NCBI RefSeq assembly: GCF_000219625.1
Contig: NC_018213.1
Coordinates: forward strand, 558,001-622,000
Reading direction: 5' to 3'
From: Zymoseptoria tritici IPO323
Lineage: Eukaryota; Ascomycota; Dothideomycetes; Mycosphaerellales; Mycosphaerellaceae
Length of the DNA: 64,000 nt
In this document: positions 1-11,976 of the stretch, piece by piece
Layout of the letters: each line of letters begins with the position of its first letter
Numbering within the stretch: the first letter of the stretch is position 1
Made by a program: the position numbers and the translations under genes
The notes under the pieces: generated by a model
Told to the model about the DNA's origin: nothing
The model's input: only the letters and a program-made list of their open reading frames with translations
The model's database searches: none

Positions 1-888
1 ACCACCGTGATCAAGCCTACGAACAAGAAGATGCTGCGAATGTTAGCGCATGGCAGTCGAAGATCGCATAGCCGACTTACAGCTGCCACGACTCGATCAA
101 AGGAGACTTGACGTGGCCCAGGCCAAAAGATAGCAGACTCGCTGCCATACCCGCGATGCCATTCGTGGAGTACCATGCCGCCACACGCATGGGTTGCTCA
201 GCTCTGCGGTACCATTGACTGGTGATGATAGAGAACAAGGGCAGGCAGCCAGCTTCGAAGAGACCCAGAAAGAATCTTGCTGCGAGGAGTCCGCCGTAGT
301 TGTGACAGGCAGCCTGTGTACCGAAGTCAGCACTGTGCAAACCGTTTAATATCCACATCATCGTCACATACCATACAAGTCTGCGCGATGCCCCACCCGA
401 GCACGAGACATGGCATGAGAATGCGATGAGGTACTTTCACAATCAGGTACGAACTGAAAGGCTGCCATCCTAGCTGTGCCATGGCAGCGATGGAGCCCAC
501 CAGCGAGTACTGTTGGCCGACGAGACCAGTATCCTCTTTGAGACCGAAAGTGGCGCCATAGCCCAGTACACTCTTGTCGATGATCTGGAGGAAGTATACC
601 CACACGAGGATCACCAGAATTACCTTGTCCGTCGAACGTCGGATTTGTTTGTTCTGGGTGGCGTTTGTCAGCCAGCTTATATCGCCGAACGGAGACATGC
701 TCGCTCACCTCTTCATCTGTCAAACTGACTCTCTCGTCTCCAAGCAATGCAAGCGCGCGGTCTCCGTGTTTGAGAGCATTTGCATCTCGTCCAGAAGCTA
801 CACTGAGCTTCCGCTCGGTCGCGGGTTGGTCCCCTTCGATGCAGTCAATGCCGCCGTTCTTGCCAGACATTTTGAACTCGTTGAGCAT
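1..888 (-). CDS. MFS transporter, Dal5/allantoate permease-like, 3' part off the window
   Basis: Major facilitator membrane transporter, probably for an organic anion. Four exons are visible on the minus strand: 888-709, 653-372, 313-81 and 33-1, joined by GT-AG introns of 55, 58 and 47 nt, and the frame stays open across each junction. The gene then runs off the left edge, so only about 240 of roughly 500 expected residues are seen. The N-terminus is a hydrophilic cytosolic tail of about 65 residues, followed by TM1 (ILVWVYFLQIIDKSVLGY) and the TM2-TM4 region. The motif AACHNYGGLLAARFFLG followed by FEAG is characteristic of the Dal5-type anion:cation symporter branch. Substrate cannot be told; family members carry allantoate, nicotinate, pantothenate and similar acids. 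The start at 888 gives the longest clean first exon. Confidence 0.85.
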
Positions 889-1309
889 GAAGCGAAGGCT
901 GCCGGCGCATTTCCGCGCGGCAGCGAAGCAGGTTTATAACTCGCTCAGGCGAGATCCCGGCAAAGGGATGTTCATCATGCAAGACGGAGGGTCGTGGACA
1001 AGGATGATCGGTGGAGTAAGGCTGGGCCGCCTGGGCGGGAGGTGACGCCGCTGTCGATCCTCCGCTTGTGCCTCCGCTCTTTGGCTGCACGTGGCCTCGA
1101 TCGCTTGCACAGGACCCTCTTTTGGTGAGGGGAACGGCATTCGACGGGCATTGTTGTGGTGTATTGCATGCCACCGGCAGTTCTCGAGACGGTGTCGAGA
1201 TCATTGATACTGGCGACTGCTGCTGAACCGAATTAGTTATTGAAGGGATGGTAGCTCTTCGTTCAATGTAATATGATTCATCTATTGACCTCACGCCGCA
1301 TCTCCACCG
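889..1309. other. Intergenic, no supported gene
   Basis: Upstream region of the MFS gene and downstream of the metalloprotease gene. Open frames here have no domain, no consistent splice structure and unlikely composition. Nothing else was recognised. Confidence 0.5.
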
Positions 1310-2331
1310 CTATCTGCGCCAGCGCATCGCGCCGTATGAGTGTAGCATCCGCACTCTCTGCAGTGGAGTAAAATCGCTCAAACAGCGGTCATCACTGTAA
1401 TCCATATAGTTGTACGTTGCATCGAGGCCTGGATCTCCCGAGCAGGTATCTTGGTGTGCTGGGCAGCCGTCTGTGGCTACTCTCTGCTTAGGCGTGTCCG
1501 AGACAAAATCGCCCGGTCTATCCACATCGTTAGTACTCTTATCTCATCTGTGCTTGTATATGCAGAAGCTAACCCGTCGCAGCTGTCGCCTTGAAACGTG
1601 TGGTAGAGACCGAGCCACTGTAAGGCATGTTAGCAAATCGACGTCGAAGCTGAATTGGGACCATCTCACATGTCCGGTCTCATGGATGGCCGTGGCTCCC
1701 AGATTGTATCTCTCTGTCTCTCCTCCCGGCATCGTTCCGGCGAGTATTGTGCACCCGTCTAGCATGACTTCCTCTTCGGATGGGCTGTCTCCTGGCATGT
1801 AGCAAGTGCCGAGCAGGGTTGACTGAGTAGCTCGGCCGAGATCGCTTAAGAAGTAGAGATCGAGCTCGCCGTAGCCGTGACCCCTCTTCAAGAGCGACTT
1901 GTATTCAAGCTCAAAGTCATCATCATCATGAGTTGCCCAGATGTCATTCGTTGTTAGGTCGGCCGAGACGAGGTAGAAGGTGAAGGAAGGCGCGAAAGCC
2001 CGATTCATAGCTTCGATCTGACCAAGCGATCAGCGAGAAGACGGCGGACAGTATCTCGACACGACTTTACCTGCTCGTTGACCATTGATATGGGATATAT
2101 GTCGTTCTTCTCCGTCGTGGTGATGACATGAACGTATGTGTTGATCTGGAATGACTGTGGGTTCCGTGCGTCTATGCGCTTTGTGATGAAATCGTCGTTG
2201 AATTGGGCATGGAGGGCAGAAGAGTTCCTGCCTCTTCCTTTGCCTTTGCAAGGTATGATCTCTCGTGCTGAAATGAATGAAAGAATGGACAGGCACGCCA
2301 AAAGAGTGTAAGGATGATGAAACATCGCCAT
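1310..2331 (-). CDS. Secreted MEP1-type zinc metalloprotease (pappalysin family M43B)
   Basis: Extracellular metalloendopeptidase. Four exons: 2331-2071, 2017-1670, 1617-1574 and 1517-1310, giving about 286 residues, the usual size of the fungal MEP1 group. An upstream ATG at 2367 adds 12 residues; the start at 2331 leaves a better signal peptide (MAMFHHPYTLLACLSILSF). The zinc site is split by an intron: HETGH ends exon 2 and WLGLYHTF opens exon 3, together giving HExxHxxGxxH. Further family landmarks are PGDFVSDTP after the next junction and the Met-turn NYMDYSDD followed by Cys near the C-terminus. In pathogenic and saprotrophic ascomycetes these enzymes degrade host or substrate protein; the role here is inferred from family only. 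Confidence 0.9.
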
Positions 2332-2367
2332 GAAAGGGAACGAAAGAAAGTAGTCTGGCAGACTCAA

Positions 2368-3302
2368 GACTCCTGCATCGTCTACGAGGGTACTTAACCT
2401 GACATGTACTTAACCTGACATGCAGTACGGACTCACTGTGTTACAGTTCCAAGCTTTCGTATGCCCAACATCCTGAGACAGCCTCCGAGATGTTTCTAAC
2501 AGACGGCGCCATACAAGCAGCGCAGAGTGGTTGCGGCTGTATAGCAGCGCTCTCGGCGCCTGGAGGATGTCCAATCAGTGAGGAAACGCCGTGCGCAGCT
2601 GAGCGTCGAGTGGGTCGGCCATGAAACAATGGCACAATGCGAATTCTCGGCCGAACCAGAGACTTTGTCGCACTGCGACACGAGATTGCTTGAGGTGGTC
2701 TTTGATGGTGGCCATGTGATTGGCCTCGCTCGGGAAAAATTGACTTGTCGCGTTCTGAGCGTGGCCAGCAATTTTCGGACACTGCCGAAGACAAATTGAG
2801 CACCCGCAGGATTGAGCTGCAGTCAGCCGGGGTGTGTACCCTCCGGCGTGCGCCATATTGATGTCCTCGCAGATGCCACAGGACGCCGGGCGCGTGAGAG
2901 TGGATTCACAGGCGCAGTAAGTACTGTAGCGAGTTGTGCTACCGACCACATGCGGGAACGAAGTCGTAGTCGTACGCATCGCACGGATTTCTCTCTCGAA
3001 ATGTTGGAATAACAAGCGTCGCAGAGATGACAATGATGATGATGATGGAGAGGAAGAAGAAGGAGAATGATAGAATTATGAAGGTCGAGACGGCCAGACG
3101 GCGTGCGTGTGTTTTCCGAATCGACCAGGCTGCATTTCTCAGAACGGGCGCCTGCCTTCCACACCATGACCACCACCACTACCTCCAACGACATCAGCAC
3201 TACGGAAGAAGTCATCGTATCCGGATCCAGTCGAGTCCATCGCTCTGATGATTCGGGATTGCTATGCGCCTGAGACGAGCCATATCGCGCACAATCAGGA
3301 GA
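2368..3302. other. Intergenic, no confident gene
   Basis: A minus-strand open frame at 3033-2575 encodes a Cys- and His-containing stretch (CGCSICLRQCPK, residues about 90-100) that could be part of a small unrecognised gene, but no start, splice partner or domain could be fixed. An ATG at 3169 on the plus strand opens a 35-residue frame ahead of the F-box gene and may act as an upstream ORF. Confidence 0.35.
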
Positions 3303-4864
3303 ATGGCCGCAAGCAGCACGACGTTCCAGTTCGCCCTGCTCGAGCTGCCGACGGAACTGCTAGTTTCAATCATCGAACAGATTGACAGCATTGATACGCT
3401 ACGACGTCTGGCCATTTGCTCAAGGCAGCTTCAAGGTCTGACCGAACCTTTGATATATCACCGTTTGCTCCTCCGCAATGGCAGAAAGACAGAACACATT
3501 GTGAGGTCCTTACGTGCTCGCCCGGACCGAGCCATCGCTATTCGAAATCTGGTCATTGCATGCGAGACTGGTGTTCCGCAATCATTTGGACCATCGGGCA
3601 TCGCGGGCGTGCTGAATCGCGCTATGCGGCTGGAGACACTGTACTTCGAGAGTCCTGAATGCAATTCCGCCAATTTCGAACCCCACGCTCCATGGACTTA
3701 CATGTTCGATCGCATAATCCGTCCGTTCCAAGACGCAACGGCGTCTCCAGGCGGATCTCTTCCAGCGCCAAGACCGTTGCAATGTCTGAAAGAGCGTGAG
3801 TTGCCCTTCAATATGTTTCATAACGGGCATTGCTGAAGATGACAGTCACAATCCACATGAACGGCGCTTCGTCGCCGTACTGGACGATCGATCAAAGAAG
3901 CGCATCGATCTTCCTCCTTCCAGCGTTGGAAACTCTCAAAATCTCATGTGTCATCATCGAGGACTCCCTCAGCGGCATCAATCGAGCTCATACCAGTCCT
4001 CTCAAGCACCTCGAGCTGGAGGAAGTCTACATCACGCTGCAGGGACTCGAGAGTGTGCTGCAGCTTCCAACTGCGCTAGAGACGCTCATACTGTTGGAGA
4101 ACATGCACAATGCGAATCAATTCCCCATCCGACCATCACCAACATGGAATCGACTCTTCCAGAACAACCCTGGTCCAACGATGAAGTGCATCGACCAGCA
4201 GCGTGCATCTCTGAAGTCATTCACCTACGGTACGACAGACAACCCGCCCTTCGATGGAGGTGGGCGGCTGGCTTTGAAGGACCCGACTCCTGTGGACGGC
4301 GCATTCGCCGACTTCCCTCTCCTTGAGGAAGTCTGCCTCAACGTTTGGGGAGAATGCATCAGCTTCGAGCGCGCTGTGTTGTCATCCTCGCCACCACCGA
4401 ATCTGAAGAAGCTTGCCTACGTGGGAAGCCGACCCTTTAGCAGCAAAACCGCAAGTGCCGCAGAACCGCAGGAAGCGTCTTCGCCGATGAGTCAAGTTCC
4501 ATTTCTACGAGCACCCGCTTCCTCGCTCCCGCTGGGCCTGCGGACCATCTGTATGTCATATTCAAGACCACCTCTGAGTTCGTTCCATTCGACCAGTCTC
4601 CTCGGCCGGACGATCAAGGCGGTAGACGCAGAATTGCGCAGAATCGGAGACATTGATCTTGAGGTTACCGCTTTCGAGTACAACCGATACTTCCCTCCCT
4701 TTTTATATGGAGAACCGACACCGAAGGAAATCGGCATCTTTAGTGATAGTCGGTTCCAGGAGGATTTTCAGACGTACTGGAATGAGGATGGTGATTCTGC
4801 GACCGAATCTGAGGGTGATCTCGATTTGAGCTACAACGATGTGTTCGGGAGCGATTCAGATTGA
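3303..4864 (+). CDS. F-box/leucine-rich-repeat-like protein
   Basis: Probable substrate adaptor of an SCF ubiquitin ligase. Exons 3303-3795 and 3846-4864 flank a 50-nt GTGAGT...CAG intron; the joined frame gives about 503 residues. The N-terminal F-box (FALLELPTELLVSIIEQI, residues 8-25, then LRRLAICSRQL) is the only clear domain. The rest contains loose leucine-rich segments such as LPALETLKI, SPLKHLELEEVYI and LPTALETLILLEN, typical of fungal F-box/LRR proteins whose target is unknown. The C-terminus is acidic (DSATESEGDLDL). An in-frame ATG at 3264 would add 13 basic residues; 3303 has the better context (gagaATGGCC). Confidence 0.85.
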
Positions 4865-5216
4865 GGAAAACACAGGAGCAGCAGCAGACTGAGCGCTGCG
4901 ACAACCGTATCAGACATATTCCTGCAAAGGGTGAGTGTTGTCTCTGTCGAGCGTGATATAGTTGCTATATGGTGATCGACGGGCCGACTTCTCGATTCGG
5001 AAAGCTTGCCGCTTGATGAATCTCCACGACCGAGGCTCGTGATCGACCACCTCGTACACCGGTGTCTGCAGTCATCAAATATGCAGTGTTACATGATGGA
5101 TTCCTGTCTTATGCTGAGTTCTAGGACGTAACTCCATCTCGTCTGACCTCAATCTACCATCGCCGGGAACCTGACACCAGAATCAAATCGCCACGCGGAG
5201 GACTACAATCGCCAAC
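4865..5216. other. Intergenic, promoter side of the P450 gene
   Basis: No open frame of interest. The stretch just before 5217 is the presumed 5' leader of the P450 gene; no clear TATA box was seen. Confidence 0.5.
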
Positions 5217-7073
5217 ATGGAGCAGCATCGTGTTTCATCATCGCCGATACTTACCACGGCTGCCTGCCTGCTTCTAGCATTTATCACATACTCCTTCGTC
5301 GCCGCGACATTCTCGACCACAGCCCGCTTCTGGCGTCGTCAAACATGGGTTGGAGACCGCAAAGGCCTTTTCTCCCGCTTGAGAACGAGCATCGCTTCCA
5401 TTACAGGCAGCCGGGCGATGGTCAAGGATGGCTATGATCGATTATCCAAAAATGGACAGCCGTTTGCTCTGCAGCAATTCGCCAACCCATCGGTTCTGCT
5501 CCTTCCACCGGCGAAGATCTCACAGCTTTTGCAGAAGTCCGACGACGAGATCGACTTGCTGAAAACTCTGCAGGAGACGCTTGCGATGCGTTGGACTGGT
5601 GATATGGATCTATCTGAGGATCCGATTCACATTCAGTACGAGATCCTTTCGAGACCTCCTGTCTAGACATTTGCTGACTTTATTCGTCAACAGGGTTGTG
5701 CGGCGCCAGTTGACGCACAAATTGCCGTTGCTTACAGCGGATGTCCACGCGGAATTGGTGCTGGGGTTCGAGGATCAGTGGAAAACATCGACAGAGTGGA
5801 CAGCGGTACCAGCTGCAACGTCATGTGCCAATGTCATCAGTAGAGCAGCGAACCGGGTGTTCAGTGGCACGGAGCTGTGTAAGTTTTGGTCATCTTCTGC
5901 AAGCTGATGCCCGTGACTGAGAGGTAATACAGGCAGAAACCAGGAGTTCTTGGATGCTTGCAGGTCTTTCGGAGAGGGAGTTTTCATGGCGGCTGGTGTC
6001 ATCAACATGATTCCGACATGGCTCAGATGGGCTGTTTCTCCTCTGATCACATCTCGCAATGCTCGGAATATGGCAATTTGCAAAAGAATAGGCGTTCCTG
6101 TTGTGAACAAGCGGATTGAGGAATACAAGAGCGGAGCAGAGCCCAGGGTCAGTTGCTTGAGACTACCTCGCGAGATGTGAGTGAGCTGACCGGTCCTTCA
6201 GAACGACGCTTTGCAGTGGGTTATTGAAGAGAGTCTCAAGAGAGCAGACCCCAAAGAGCACGATCCCGTGCGCATTTGCAGGAGAATCGTCAGGCTCAAC
6301 ATGTATGTATTTTCCAATATCGATTGCAGTGCACAGCAGTCTGACGCTACTTCAGGGTCGCCATTCACACGACAACCATCTCCATCACAAATACCCTTCT
6401 CGACTTGTACGGCTCGCCACGAGCGGAAGAATTCGTAGCCGGGCTACGAGAAGAGGTCGAGCGGGTGCTGAAAACTCATGGCAACGAGTGGACCAAAGGC
6501 GCAGTGAACGACCTCTACCGCATCGACTCGACCATCAAAGAGAGCCTGCGATGGACACCACTCAGTCTAGTCGGCTTGACAAGACTGGTGACCAGCAAAG
6601 ACGGCATCGATCTCGGAGATGACCTGCATGTCCCGCACGGCGTGCTGGTTGCTGCACCCAATGTGGCTATCCACAGTGATGAGAAGCATTACAGCAATCC
6701 AGCGGAATATGACGCTTTCCGATTCGCTCGAAATCGTGAGGATCAGGATGGCAATGTCGTGAAGCAGAAGAGCCAGGGGATTGTGACCACGAATGAATCG
6801 TTCTTGACGTTCGGGCATGGTCGTCATGCTTGTCCGGGTCGATTCTTCGCCTCGCAGGAGATGAAGCTGATGCTGGCACATATCGTTATGTATTACGACG
6901 TCAGGCTTCCGGGTGGGAGGCCGAAGAACTTCGATTTTAAGGGAGCGTCGGTTCCAAGCAGACGGGCAGTCCTTGAGTAAGTGATTCCAGAACGCTCCTG
7001 GTACAAGATTGGATTGTGTGTAAGACTTTGCTAACCGCCGTTCGATCACAGAGTCAAGATAAGAGCTTCATAA
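5217..7073 (+). CDS. Cytochrome P450 monooxygenase
   Basis: Haem-thiolate monooxygenase of the endoplasmic reticulum. Six exons: 5217-5635, 5694-5878, 5933-6147, 6202-6302, 6356-6976 and 7052-7073. The five introns are 53-75 nt and the joined product is 520 residues, a normal length. A membrane anchor lies at residues about 10-32. The ExxR of the K helix is ESLRW (about residue 368) and the haem loop is FGHGRHACPGRFFA, with the axial cysteine near residue 465. The overall pattern (RRQLTHKLPLLTADVHAEL, LTFGHGRHACPG) resembles the fungal ent-kaurene-oxidase or CYP503/CYP68 type, which acts on terpenoid or polyketide scaffolds, but the substrate cannot be read. It sits next to a MATE exporter and a CoA ligase, a context suggestive of secondary or detoxifying metabolism. 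Confidence 0.93.
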
Positions 7074-7141
7074 GTGCTTTCCGACATCGTTCGAGGGCTC
7101 CAGAGATCAGGTCGAAAGATGTCTTATCAACGCAATTCCGT

Positions 7142-8848
7142 TCAAGTGTCAATGAGTGTTTGTTCTTCACTCGCTCCTTCGTATTCGTCGAAGCATTTGC
7201 CCGGATATCTGCGAAGCCTTGTCCAAACCACTGACGCTTCAATGATACACGTGAAGAACACGGCAGAGGCGAGTCCGATCCAGAGACCACTGACTCCTAG
7301 CCTGGGCGATCCTAGCTCCAGGAATAGCGCCAGCGGCACACCGTACAAGTATGCTGCACCTAACGTTGTGTACGCAGCGATGGATTGCCATCCGATGCCT
7401 CTGACAACGGAATGAGGCCAGAGGACAATAGCGTCGCAGAACAAGAAGACCCCCAGGAATGGGAGATTCACAAGGACAATGTCTGCCACTTCCTGATCAT
7501 TGATCAAAAACCGGAGCATGATCGCCACGATCCCAATCCCCAGCGCCACATTAAGGATACCGTTGAATGCAAAGATGGCCGCATACATCTTCATGATTCG
7601 AAGTGCAGAGCCGTGGGTCAGGCCGCCTCCGACAAGCTGTCCGATCCGAGTGCTTCCGGCGATCGAGATAGAGAACGGGATGTGCCAGACGAGAGTGGCG
7701 GTAGTCGATAGGAACGTCTGTGCCGCGAGCGGGGCGTTGCCGAGATATGTCAGGGCGAATGTGAGGATCTCGAATGACAGCCATTCGGAGAGAGTCATGA
7801 CGGTGCCGGAAAGCGCCAATCTGCACATCGGACTCCAGTCCTTCGACCACGAAGAGCGGATCTCTTTCGTTGTCGGCCAGCATTGCAGCGTTGTGCGATC
7901 GGTAATGAACGCATAGCCGATAAGAATCAGCGGTCGGATGAGATTGGTTAAGGATGCGGCCAATGCAGCGCCCGCGACCCTCATGTCTGCTTTCAGGACA
8001 AGAGCGTAAGTTAGACCAATGTTGATTGGCAAACAGATCAGGAGACTCCATAGTCCTGCCGTAAATTGTCCTTGCGATTGCCTGCCCCACGGACCGTCAG
8101 CAAGTTGCAATGCATCAACATTGCCGCGCGCTACTAACATAAACCTCTTGCCAGCCTCAAAACTAGCATAGCCAGGCAACCCAATGAGGCTGTATCGAAG
8201 AAAGCTGCCGGCATGGACCGCCAGCTCTTCTGAAGGTACCAGGCGTCGAAGGATCGCCTCTGAGAACAGCCAAAGTCCGCCGATGGGTATGGCGACCAAG
8301 TGAACGAAGACCAAGAAGCGGATCATCGCCATCCCGACGTCGCTGAAACGACCGGAGCCATATGCCTGCGAGCACAAGGTGTCCAACGCCGTGGCCATGC
8401 CTTCGAAGATCGCATATCCGATGATATTGGACTAAAGCCAAAATAAGTCAGTCACTCTGCGCGACAACCGAATGGCTCAGAGCCAAACCTACTGTGGTCA
8501 TACCTAATGAGCATCCTAGGTAGCAAAGAATATACGGGTCAGCGATGTTGAGACAACAAAGCGACGGTCTCAGACTCTGATTAGTGCAAACTTACCAGCA
8601 AGCTCATCAGTGGAGAGTTGAGAGGCGACCAGTGTTACGATAATGGTAAAGGAGTACTGCAAAAGATAACTCGGTATCAACGGGCCAGAGTATCGTAGAA
8701 GCACTCTCAATTCGAGCTGGGAGACCAGTTCCGAGGCATTCATCCGCGGCCCGTCTTTCGACAACGTCGAGGAGGAGTCGGTGGTTCGATTAACGCTCTC
8801 GCCGAGCAGTGGCTGGCGTTCCGTCGTACTCAAGCGGCGGGCGGCCAT
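7142..8848 (-). CDS. MATE family multidrug/toxin efflux transporter
   Basis: Polytopic antiporter of the MATE family. Four exons: 8848-8596, 8515-8493 (23 nt), 8431-8145 and 8081-7142, giving 500 residues with about 12 membrane spans. The small exon supplies CSLGMTT between LSTDELAG and SNIIGYAIFEGMATALDTL, restoring the conserved first MATE repeat. The DTLCSQAYGSG motif of the family is intact. The 63-nt intron 8144-8082 has no stop and is in frame, so a naive model keeps 21 extra residues. Removing it (donor GTTTATG, branch CTGAC, acceptor GGGCAG) gives the expected KRQSQGQFTAG junction. Convergent with the P450 gene; only 68 nt separate the two stop codons. Confidence 0.92.
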
Positions 8849-9770
8849 CGGTGCTGTCTGTCTATGCAGCGGAACTGCAAGGACCAGGGATTCCGAGGAG
8901 CGTTGGCAGACCGGAGCTCATATGGACTCGTTAAAGCGCAGAAAATGCTCGCAAGTCCTCGAAGAACAGCGGACAGTGCCGGCGCCAGTCGAAATAGCGT
9001 GGTTGGAGAAGTCGCACACCTCATGCATGGATGTGTTGTCCTCATGCGGCTGACATGAGAGAACTGGTTCGAAGTCGGATTGATGACTTCACACTCTTTC
9101 GCTGCGCCCGAAGTTGACAATTCGTCGATACCCGTCGAGCTTCTCCATTCTCCTTGTCCTCGTTTCGATCGTCTAAATCGCAAGTGGTTTTCACGGCAAA
9201 TATTAGCTTCACTCGAAAGCACGCTAGCGAGATGACGTAACACGACACTTTTCTTCAACGTCGAAGGAAGGATAAGTAGAACGATATTCGTAGAAGCAAT
9301 CGATGAACATCGCCTTCGGACCGCAGTCATCAGCCAGAGCAGAAGTGTTGTTCCGCTGCTTGTCTATTGCAAGCGAACTGCCTGACGCAGAGCCGGATCT
9401 AGCTTGCCGGAGAGCTTGACTGCGGGGAACGATGACAAGAGGCAATCGTTTCAATATGGTATTCGAGCAGAGGCTTGACTCCGACAGAGGGGCAGTAGTC
9501 TTCCGCAGAGATTCTAACGACTGCACGCTCCTCTTCCGGCGTCATGATGGGACCTTGTTCTGGACCAGCTGAACGAAGCTGGTAGCTGTCGGCAAACCGA
9601 GGTCAACTTTGGCCGTGATTCCCGAACAGAACGGAGCCGCAAGTTGAAAGTGCCATGTCCGCTATACCCGAACTTCGGCATCCATGAGGTACTTTGTCGA
9701 TGTGGCATATGTCTAGCATCGACCTCGTCCTGTTCTCCACACAGCAGGAGTCAAGAACGCTTTAGCAGAC
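8849..9770. other. Intergenic between divergent MATE and CoA-ligase genes
   Basis: A 0.9-kb divergent promoter region. Small open frames on both strands show no domain or splice logic. It may hold shared regulatory sites, but none was recognised with confidence. Confidence 0.5.
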
Positions 9771-11976
9771 ATGGTGTTCAAGAATGATGACAAGCTAGAA
9801 ATCCCTACGGTGGACATTTTATCGTGGTATTTCTACCCAGGCTCCGTCCGCCGCCTAAACTTGTGTCCGCGACTTTGCTAACACTCCCATCTCCCCCCTC
9901 AGGTAGTAAGTCGGCTCAAGCCTTGCTGACTGAGCCCTTCTATAACATGCTCGCAGCTTCGACGACACGAAAGTTCCATCAGACAAACCTGTCTACATCG
10001 ACGCCTTTGATCCCAAACGGCAATACACCCACGGACAAGCACGTACCACCATTCGCAAACTCGTGGCTGGTCTCAGGAAAGCCGGTCTGAGACAAGGCGA
10101 CGTTGTCTGCGTGCACAGCTTCAATGATGTGAGATTTGTCGTAGACCTTCCACAACATGGCTCTGATTATTCACAATGCAGATCAACTATCCTGTTCTCG
10201 CCAATGGCATCATAGCTGCGGGAGGAATCTACTCTGGCACCAATCCAGCGTACCAACCGTACGAGCTTGCCCACGCCATCAAAGTCGCTCGCATCAAGTT
10301 CCTGGTCGTCGAGCCTGAAATCCTCAAGCATGCCCTCGAGGCGGCAACGGCCAGTAGTCTACCGCAGGAGAACATCTTCATCTTCAACAATCGAGACGAT
10401 CAAGTGGTGCCCAGCGGGTTCAAATCGTGGCGGACATTGCTGCAGCACGGCGAGGAGGACTGGGTGAGATGGGACGATGCGGAGAGGTCCAAGTCGACCA
10501 CTGCAGCTCATTTGTTCAGCTCGGGCACAACAGGCCTGCCGAAGGTGAGTTTGAGTGATAGAGTATGATGCGAATGAATCTGACTTCCGTATAGGCCGCC
10601 ATGCTGAGTCACTACAACTTGATCGCCCAGCACTGCCAGATTACCGAGTGGAAACCTAAGCCATACGCTGTATGATTGTTCCTTGAGCTGTCACAGACTT
10701 CCCGCTGACCTTGTCGCAGATCAAGAAGATCACCGCAACACCCATGTTCCACGTTGCAACAGCTCCGACATGCCACTTTTCTCCCCTTAAAGACGGCGCC
10801 GACACGGTGATCATGAGACGATTCGATACCGAGGGCTATCTCAAGACCATCCAGGACCATCAGATCACCGACGTTGCGACTGTGCCGCCGATGGTGCTGT
10901 CCATTATTCAGTCGGATCTGGAAGACAAGTATAGTTTGAAGTCTGTCAAATTCGCAACCTGTGGAGCAGCACCCTTGGAGAAGCGCCAGCAGGCTAGATT
11001 CCAGGCACTCTTGAGTGAAGGTGCAGTTTTCACACAGGTTTGGGGTGGGTTTGTGCCAATATCCGGTGACCTGAGCTCAAGCTGATACTTCTCCCGTTCG
11101 AGTTTAGGCATGACAGGTAACATGAGCTTGGGACAACGACATTATGGAGCTACTACGTGGCTAATACCACGTACAGAGACAACCTGCATTTGCACCAACA
11201 CCCCGTTCCCCGTAAAATAACCGTTGGGAGCACCCTTCATATAAAGACTGACCTGTCCATAGGGAGAAGATGATACCGGCAGCGTGGGCCGCCCAGTACC
11301 CGGCATTGAGCTCAAGCTCGTCGACGCTGAGGACCCGACCAAAGAGATACACGAGTATGGCGTCCGCGGCGAAGTCTGTATCAGAGGCGTGACTGTCATT
11401 CGAGGCGTAAGTTGATCCCAAACACTAGCGTGTCTTCCTAATCCGATTCTCGCCGATCAATCGCCCTGGGCACTGCTGATACTTCTGCTCTTCTGCCTGC
11501 AGTACCTGGATGAGCAGGCCACACGGGACTCATGGGATAGTGACGGGTTCTTCCACACCGGAGACATTGCTTACTGCGAAAAGGGGACCGGGAAGTGGTA
11601 CATTGTCGATCGGAAGAAGGACCTAATGAAGGTTCGCGGATTCCAGGTCGCACCACCGGAGCTGGAAGCAGTCTTGCTCGAGCATCCGGGAGTGTACGAT
11701 GCTGCAGTGATTGGCGTCAAGAAGAACAAGGACGATGACTCGGAGTATCCACGAGCGTACATCGTTCGAAGAGACAACGACGAAGGTAGGCGGCTTGATG
11801 GAAAGGCGGTCTTCGAGTACATGGGGACCAAGCTGGCAAAGTTCAAGAGACCGGAAGGCGGCGTGGTGTTTATGGATGCGATACCGAAGAATCCCAGTGG
11901 AAAGATTTTGAAGCGAGAACTGCGGGAGATTGCAGCGGTCGAGATGAAGAAGGAGAGACAGGAGTCGAAACTGTAG
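9771..11976 (+). CDS. 4-coumarate-CoA-ligase-like AMP-dependent acyl-CoA synthetase, peroxisomal
   Basis: Adenylate-forming enzyme that would activate an aromatic or fatty acid to its CoA thioester. Main exons: 9771-9826, 9957-10128, 10182-10544, 10595-10669, 10720-11044, 11108-11116 (9 nt), 11177-11211, 11263-11406 and 11503-11976; a 3-nt exon at 9903-9905 is likely as well. The product is about 551 residues, the family length. Visible motifs: SSGTTGLPK (A3, about residues 190-198), GMTET rebuilt across the 9-nt exon, DGFFHTGDI, DRKKDLMKVRGFQV, and NPSGKILKREL with the catalytic lysine. The C-terminus is ESKL: a perfect SKL peroxisomal targeting signal. Known relatives are fungal 4CL-like and phenylacetyl-CoA ligases. 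The neighbouring P450 and the downstream aromatic cluster fit such a role. Confidence 0.92.
9903..9905 (+). other. Putative 3-nt micro-exon between two back-to-back introns
   Basis: The sequence CAG-GTA-GTAAGT places an acceptor, three bases and a strong donor in succession. Two introns, 9827-9902 and 9906-9956, each with its own branch site (TTTGCTAACAC and TTGCTGACTG), give W-Y-F-D-D at the junction. A single 130-nt intron would give C-F-D-D, also in frame. The two-intron reading restores the aromatic pair usual at this place in the family, so it is preferred but not proven. Confidence 0.45.

Noticed and set aside
845..1294. Minus-strand frame of 149 codons upstream of the MFS gene
   Set aside because: Low-complexity Ser/Pro/Arg composition, no domain, and its end overlaps the first MFS exon in another frame.
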